From NCBI RefSeq assembly GCF_035594125.1, contig NC_087168.1:7354058-7418057 (forward strand): DNA of 64,000 nucleotides, given 5' to 3'. The notes below the pieces were generated by a model. The model worked only from the letters and a program-made list of their open reading frames with translations. It had not been told where the DNA came from and did not search any database. Positions 55,157-64,000 of this stretch are shown here, piece by piece; the stretch's first letter is position 1; every line of letters begins with the position of its first letter. This stretch comes from Scylla paramamosain (lineage: Eukaryota; Arthropoda; Malacostraca; Decapoda; Portunidae). The position numbers were made by a program, and so were the translations under genes.

Positions 55157-55325
55157 TGGTGTGCTGTGCAAAGGTAAGGGTTTTATAGCTGGTGCTTTCC
55201 AGTACGTCGGGTAGGTATTCGAGGCCTTTAAAAATCCAGACCTTTAAAACTTTGCAGGATCAGTGTAATGTCCACTTTCTTGGAAAGATAACCGGGATCA
55301 TGACTCTCCGAAGACATGTTTTTTT
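55157..55325. other. Short unassigned sequence before the right-hand satellite
   Basis: Flank of the Ty3/gypsy element. No satellite core and no open frame of note. It ends in a 24-nt poly-T at the satellite border. Confidence 0.5.
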
Positions 55326-56757
55326 TTTTTTTTTTTTTTTTTTTGTGTGTGTTTTTCATGTTTATTTTATTTTTTTTTTTAGCGTTTAGGTACGTATGCT
55401 AAAAAGCACTAAAAATACACGTTTTTGTTAGTGTTTTCTTTTCCCATATAAGGTGACTTCAATGCACTTTAGCATATGGGTGCCTGAAAAAAATAATAAA
55501 ATAAAAAAAAGACTGAAAAGACATCTTTCTCGTAATGTCATTTCGTTTCCCCATATAGATTTATTTACATGTAATTTGTAGTTTTGGTACCTATTAAAGT
55601 GAAAAACACTGAAAATACACGTGTTTGGTAATTTTGTTGTTTCTCAATATAGTGTACGAGTACAATTCACGCATTTAAGCGTTTTCGTACCTAAAAAACT
55701 GAAAAAAAAACACTCAAAAGACACATTCTTAGTAATGTTGCTTTTGTATTCCTATAAAGGATGTTTCCAAGCTTTTTAACCGTTTTATTGCCTAACACGC
55801 TCAAAAACACTGAAAAATACTTTTCTCGTAATGTCATTTTACCTTTCCCCATATGGAGCGCATTGCATGGAATTTGGAGTTTTTGTACCTATCAAAGTAA
55901 AAAACACGTTTTTGGTAATTTTGTTCTGTTTCTCGATATAGAGTGCCATTCATGTGTTTTAGCATTTTCGTACCTAAGAAACTCAAAAGCACTCATAATA
56001 TACGTTTCTCGTAATGTCCTTTCCTTTCCCCATACAGGGTGCTTTGACTGCATTTTAATGTTTTGGTATCTAACGAGCTAAAACATACTCACGATACATG
56101 TTTTTTAGTAACTTTTTTTTTTTCTGTTTCTTGAAATGACGTGGTTTGCATGCATTTTGGCGTTTTGGTAACTAACAAGGTGAAAAATCAGTCAAAGCAC
56201 ACATTTTTTATAATGTTTCGTATTCCCTTATAGCGAGCTTTCTGTGCTTTTTAGCGTTTTGAGCGTTCAAATTCGCCTAAAAGTCACGTTTCTCGTAATA
56301 TTGTTCCGTTTCCTTATGTAGAGTGATTTGCATGGATTTTTTGCGTTTCAGTCATGTTATTCCGTTTTTTTTCATATAGAGTGCTATTCATGTATTTTAG
56401 TATTTTGATACATAAGAGTCTCATTTTGTTTTATCATATAAGGTAGTTTGCACGCATTTTGTGGTTTTCATACCTTGCAGGCTTAAAAACACTCAAAACA
56501 CTTTTTTGTAATAATATTCTGTTTTTTCATGAAGAATGTTTCAAAGCGTTTTAGCGTTTTAAGAGGTAAGAAGCTCAAAAACACTCAAAGACACGTTTTT
56601 AGTAATGGTTTCTATTCCAATATAGGATGCTATACCCGCAATTTAGCGTTTTGGTGCTAAACGTGCTCAGAAGCACTGAAAATACACGTTCCTTGTAATG
56701 TCGTTTCGTTTCATCATATTGAGTACTTTGCATGCACTTTGGCGTTTTAGTACCTAT
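55326..56757 (-). repeat. Satellite array, minus orientation, right block
   Basis: Same monomer family, but the class-specific words differ in order from the 4-38 kb block. M4-like units ('cgtaatgtcatttcgtttcc'), M9-like units ('tatagagtgccattcatgtg') and M1/M3-like units recur, and no M8 marker ('ggtggtaatcac') was found. It ends near 'ttttagtacctatcat'. Confidence 0.82.
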
Positions 56758-56784
56758 CATCATTTAGCACATTTCATCTGTCAA
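56758..56784. other. Spacer at minus-to-plus satellite switch
   Basis: About 27 bp with no satellite core separates a minus-oriented core ('ggcgttttagtacctat') from a plus-oriented 'gaaagacattacgagaaacg'. Confidence 0.6.
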
Positions 56785-58234
56785 CGGAAAGACATTACGA
56801 GAAACGTGTATTACCAGTGTTTTTGAGTTTATTAGATACTAAAACTTTAAAACGTGTGATACTGACAAACAGAACATTTCCAAAAATCTGTATTTTGAAT
56901 GTTTCCACATTGTTGGGTACGAAAAGGCAAAAAAATACATGCAGAGCAATATTCTATATCAGGAAACGAAATGACATTACAAGAAACGTGTCTTTCCAGT
57001 GTTGTTTTCTTTTTTGTTTTTTTGAGCGTGTTAGGCACCAATACGCTAAAATGTATAAAAAGTGCACTATATTGGAATAAAAAACATCATCAAAAACGTC
57101 TCTTGAGTGTTTTTGAGGTAGTTCCGTACCAAAAAACTAAAACGCATTCAAAACACCCATGGTTTAAAAACAAAATTATTGCAAAATATGTGTATTTTGG
57201 GTGTTTTTAAACTTGTTAGATAAAGAAACCGCAAAATGCATGCAAAGTACACTATGTTGTGAAAGAAAATTATATTGTCTTAGACGTGCATTATGAATGT
57301 TTTTGAGATTCTTAAGTACCAAAATGCTAAAATGCGTGAATAGCACTCTATATTGAGAAACACAGCAGCATTACCAGAAACGTGTATTTTGATTTTTTTT
57401 TTCTTTTTGTTAGATATCAAAACGCCAAAATAAATGCAAAGCACTCTATATGAGGAAAAGAAAGGACCTTATCAGAAACGTGTCTTTTGCGTACTTTTGA
57501 GCGTGTTAGGCACCAAAACGTTAAAAAAAACATGGTAAGTACCCTATATGAATGTACGAAATAATATTGTAAAAAACGTTTCTTTTTTAGTGTTCTTTTT
57601 AGCTACCAAAACGATAAAATGCATGGAAAACATGTGATTTGAAGAAACAAAAAAAAAAACATTACCAAAAACATGTATTTTGGGTGCGTTTTAGCTCGTG
57701 AGGTCCAAAAAACGATAAAATGCAGGCAAAGCACCCCATATTAGGGAAGCAAAAGAATTTTACAAGTAACGTATATTTTGAGCATTTTTGAGCTTCTTAG
57801 GTGCCAAAACGCTTAAGCGCATAAAGGGCGCTATATATTGAGAAACAGAACATCATAAAAAGACATGGATTTTGAGTATTTTTCACTGAAACACAAAACA
57901 ACATTACGAAAAACGAGTCTTTTGAATATTTTTCAGGTACTTACATACCAAAACGCTAAAACGTATGTAAAACACCCTTTATGGAGAAACAGAATAACAT
58001 TACATAAACCGTAGATATTAAGCATCTTTGAGCTTGATATGTACAGAAACGTCAAAATGCATGCAAAGTATTCTCTATTGGGAAACGAAATAATAATAAA
58101 AGAAACGTGTATAATAAGTGTTTTGAGCTCTTTAAGTACGAAAACGCTAAAATGCGTGAAAACACTCTATATGGAGAGAGAGAACAACATTACCCATAAC
58201 ATGCGTTATGAGCGATTTTCACCTTGTTAGGTAC
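56785..58234 (+). repeat. Satellite array, plus orientation, shorter HOR
   Basis: Monomers follow a cycle of about five classes: 'gcgtgttaggcaccaaaacg' (M3-like), a 'cttacataccaaaacgctaa' unit (M2-like), an M1-like 'ttgggaaacgaaa' unit, an M9-like 'gtgaatagcactctatattg' unit and an M4-like 'gccaaaataaatgcaaagca' unit. Marker 'agaaacgtgtcttt' occurs near 56,985 and 57,475, about 490 bp apart. Confidence 0.8.
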
Positions 58235-59065
58235 TGTTATTGGCCCTGCCCAGGATGACAATATAGCCCGACTGCCCTCACTTTCTTCTTTATTGAGTAG
58301 CGTGAACTACAAGTTTGAATTACAATATTTAATTCATCAAACAAGTAAACAAGTAGTTGTAGGTACAACACAATTGATAATAAATACATTTTGGCTGGCA
58401 CTTTGCAAGTACAACATTAAGCAATGCAAGTAAGTATAAATACAGAAATTCAGTAAAAGCACATACCTTTTATTGTTGAAACTGGGTTTCAAATGGGAAA
58501 CAACTAAACCAGCCGCAATAATCAAACAGACATGCTGAAAAACAATTTTTGTCAAACTCGACTCTATCACCTACTATAATCCCAAAATTAAGATCAAATT
58601 TAACATAACTATATGTAACAGACGCCACACACATATCAATAGCAAAATATATTACAAAAATCAGGTCAACTCACCGATTCCGTTTAGCCAGCAAGGAAAC
58701 TCCGCTTCACCCTTCAACACTGTCTGACTGTCTGCCACACACTGCCTACACCTCACCCTGACCTACCACACCTCAGCTCCTAATACCTGCCTTCTGGCTT
58801 GTAACGAACAATTGCACAACCAACGATTGTAACAGTGGTAGTTGACTGTAATCATATAATTACTAAAATCACTTATTAATATGCCAAATGTCCATAATAA
58901 TAATAATGATACCATAATACATTATACCCTTTAGTAATCCATACAATACAATGCAAGTACCAAATACAAATTTCAATACTAATGATAGTAGGATGATCAT
59001 GCTAAACAATGGTGAGATACTTGTTAGTTAAATTATACATCAATACATTCATGAATCCAGTCACA
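58235..59065 (-). mobile_element. Apparent solo LTR with 5-bp target duplication
   Basis: 831-bp insert in the satellite with TG...CA ends (TGTTATTGG ... GTCACA), flanked by direct repeats 'ggtac' (58,230-58,234 and 59,066-59,070). Removing it restores 'gttaggtaccaaaacg', the intact satellite core. On the minus strand an AATAAA (58,289-58,294 on the plus strand) lies about 55 nt before the end 'ccaataaca', which suggests minus orientation. No coding frame. It shares no obvious sequence with the solo LTR at 35,655. The family is not recognised; Ty3/gypsy and BEL/Pao are both possible. Confidence 0.8.
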
Positions 59066-59407
59066 GGTACCAAAACGCCAAAATCCATGGGAAGGTTCTG
59101 GTTTGAAGAAAAAGAACAACGTTACCAAAAACTTGTATTTTGAGTGTGTTTTGGCTCGTTAGGTACCCAAACGCTAAACTATAAGCAAATATTGAGGAAA
59201 CGAAAGGATATTGCGAGAAACGTGTATTATGAGTGTGTTTGAGCTTCTTAGGTTCAAAAACACTAGAATGCTTGAATTGGACTCTGTGTTGAGAAACAGG
59301 ACAACATTACCAAATCATGTATTTTGGGTGTTTTTTTTTCAAATTATCTACCAAAACGCAAAAATTCAAGCAAAGCACGCTGTATGGGGAAACGAAAAGA
59401 CATAATC
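59066..59407 (+). repeat. Satellite array, plus orientation
   Basis: About 3.5 monomers, including 'gcgagaaacgtgtattatga' and 'aaagcacgctgtatgggg' segments. Confidence 0.85.
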
Positions 59408-60968
59408 TTTTTTTTTTATATATATATATAGGAGTGGGACACTGACCAAGGGCAACAAAAATCCCATTAAAAAAAAAATAAACACTGAGATGCCAGTCCC
59501 AGAAAAGGGTCCAAAGCGTTAGTCAAAATTTGAGGGATAAATGTCTTGAAACCTCGCTCTTGAAGGAATTCAAGTCATAGGAATGTGGAAATACAGAAGC
59601 AGTCAGGGAGTTCCAGAGTTTACCAGAGAAAGGGATGAATGATTGAGAATACTGGTTAACTCTTGCATTAGAGAGGTGGACAGAATAGGAGTGAGAGAAA
59701 GAAGAAAGTCTTGTGCAGCGAGGCCACAGGAGGAGGGGAGGCATGCAGTTAGCAAGATCAGAAGAGCAGTTGGCATGAAAATAGAGGTAGATGACAGCTA
59801 GAGATTCAACATTGCGCCGATGAGAGAGAGGCTAAAGACAGTCAGTTAGAGGAGAGGAGTTGATGAGACAAAAAGCTTTTGATTTCACCCCGAGGCATGT
59901 GAAGCATACTCTGTACATGGACCGATAAGGCCCTTGTTAGCAGCTGGGGGGATGAGAAAAACTGGCGGAGACGTCTCAGAACACCTAACTTCATAGAAGC
60001 TGTTTTAACTAGAGATGAGATGTGAAGTTGTCAGTTCAAAGTATAAGTAAAGGAAAGACTGAGGATGTTCAGTGTAGAAGAGGGGAACAGTTGGGTGTCA
60101 TTGAAGAAGAGAGGATAGTTGCCTGGAAAGTTGTGTTGAGTTGATAGATGAAAGAATTGAGTTTTGAGGCACTGAACAATACCAAATTTGCTCTGTCCCA
60201 ATCAGAAATTTTAGAAAGATCAGAAATCAGGCGTTCTGTGGCTTCCCTGCATGAAATGTTTACTTCCTGAAGAGTTGGACGTCTATGAAAAGACGTGGAA
60301 AAATGCAGGGTAGTATCATCAGCGTAGGAGTGGATAGGACAAGAAGTTTGGTTTAGAAGATCATTGATGAATAATAAGAAGAGAGTGGGTGACAGGACAG
60401 AACCCTGAGGAACACCACTGTTAATTGATTTAAGTGAAGAACAGTGACCATCTACCACAGTAGCAATAGAACGGTCAGAAACGAAACCTGAGATGAGGTT
60501 AGAGAGAGAAGGATAGAAGCCATAGGAGGGTAGTTTGGAAATCAAAGCTTTGTTCCAGACTCTATCAAAAGCTATATATCCAAGGCAACAGCAAAAGTTT
60601 CACCAAAATCTCTAAAAGAGGATGACCAAGACTCAGTAAGGAAAGCTAGGAGATCATCAATTGAGTGGCCTTGACCGAACCCATACTGGTGATCAGATAG
60701 AAGGTTGTGAAGTGATAGATGTTTAAGAATCTTCCTGTTGAGGATAGATTCAAAAACTTTAGATAGGCAGGAAATTAAAGCAAAAGGACACTAGTTTGAG
60801 AGATTAGAACGGTCACCCTTTTTATAAAGAGGCTGAATGTAGGCAAACTTCCAGCAAGAAGGAAAGGTAGATGTTGACAGACAGAGTTGAAAGAGTCTGA
60901 TTTGGCAAGGTGCAAGCATGGGGGCACAGTTTCGGATAACAGTAGGAGGGACCCCATCAGGTCCATAA
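59408..60968 (-). mobile_element. Jockey-type LINE, 5'-truncated and decayed
   Basis: Minus-oriented 1.56-kb fragment of the 51,377 family. RT landmarks are [20 protein letters not shown] and YADD near 60,325, in an open stretch at 60,545-60,069. The C-terminus ending SFKSEVSRHLSLKF follows at 59,523, then the 3' tail and a poly-A replaced by mixed T and (TA). It is broken by several shifts and a deletion near 59,890-59,935 that removes part of the thumb. The 5' break is near 60,968, within the linker before RT. Confidence 0.92.
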
Positions 60969-63703
<2,735 letters not shown>

Positions 63704-63746
63704 TTATTATTGTTATTATTAAAAAATCTCTATTTTTTGTGTTTTG

Positions 63747-64000
63747 ACCAGTATTCTCAATCATTCATCCCTTTCTCTGGTAAACTCTGGAACTCCCTGC
63801 CTGCTTCTGTATTTCCACCTTCCTATGACTTGAATTCCTTCAAGAGGGAAGTTTCAAGACACTTATTCATCAATTTTTGACCACTGCTTTGACCCTTTTA
63901 TGGGACTGGCATTTCAGTGGGCATATTTTTTTATTGGATTTTTGTTGCCCTTAGCCAGTGTCCTTCCTACATAAAAAAAATAAATAAATAAATAAAAAAC
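63747..64000 (+). mobile_element. Jockey-type LINE, 3' fragment (5'-truncated)
   Basis: Plus-oriented C-terminus ([20 protein letters not shown] to [13 protein letters not shown], stop at 63,880), then the family 3' tail and an A-rich end with 'aaataaataaataaat'. A continuous frame from the satellite through the (TA)n tract into this fragment is coincidental. It runs to the window edge. Confidence 0.93.

Noticed and set aside
58224..58570. Frames inside the 58.2-59.1 kb insert
   Set aside because: Short, without motifs, and within an apparent solo LTR.

Overview
Eukaryotic, gene-poor, AT-rich repeat DNA with no recognisable host gene. The retroelements resemble those of arthropods, and the intact Jockey-type element closely resembles the very abundant 'mobile element jockey' proteins of swimming crabs. 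My best guess is therefore a decapod crustacean, probably a brachyuran crab (inference from protein style; no search was run).

The window is built on one diverged satellite with a monomer of about 96 bp. It occupies most of 1-38,790 and 55,330-63,570. Monomers share a core around 'ttttagcgttttggtacctaa' and end in 'acacg' when read in the minus-type orientation. They are not interchangeable: walking the array shows nine monomer classes (M1-M9 here) recurring in fixed order, a higher-order repeat (HOR) of about 864 bp. The right-hand arrays instead read as a shorter cycle of about five monomers, which can be matched to M4-M3-M2-M1-M9. Orientation changes along the window: plus 1-1,873; minus to about 2,740; plus to 4,205; minus from 4,275 to 38,790; minus 55,330-56,757; plus 56,785-63,568. 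Switch points are palindromic, AT-rich or (CT)n. Several tiny fold-backs lie inside the arrays.

Between the arrays (38.8-55.3 kb) is a nest of transposable elements. On the minus strand are a hAT transposase relic, a CR1-like LINE, a degenerate Jockey-type LINE, a second LINE 3' fragment and an I/Nimb-like LINE with an RNase H domain. On the plus strand is a decayed Ty3/gypsy element whose integrase C-terminus precedes reverse transcriptase and whose RNase H runs straight into the polypurine tract and 3' LTR. That is the Copia-like domain order of Gmr1-type elements. Its 3' LTR is split by a nearly intact Jockey-type LINE (51,377-54,684) with a long endonuclease-reverse transcriptase frame.

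Five more 5'-truncated fragments of the same Jockey family (10.5, 19-21.5, 29.9, 59.4 and 63.7 kb), two apparent solo LTRs with 5-bp target duplications (35,655-36,497; 58,235-59,065) and many (TA)n, (CT)n, (TG)n and (CA)n tracts interrupt the satellite. The numerous short open frames in the satellite follow from the 96-bp (32-codon) monomer and are not annotated as genes.
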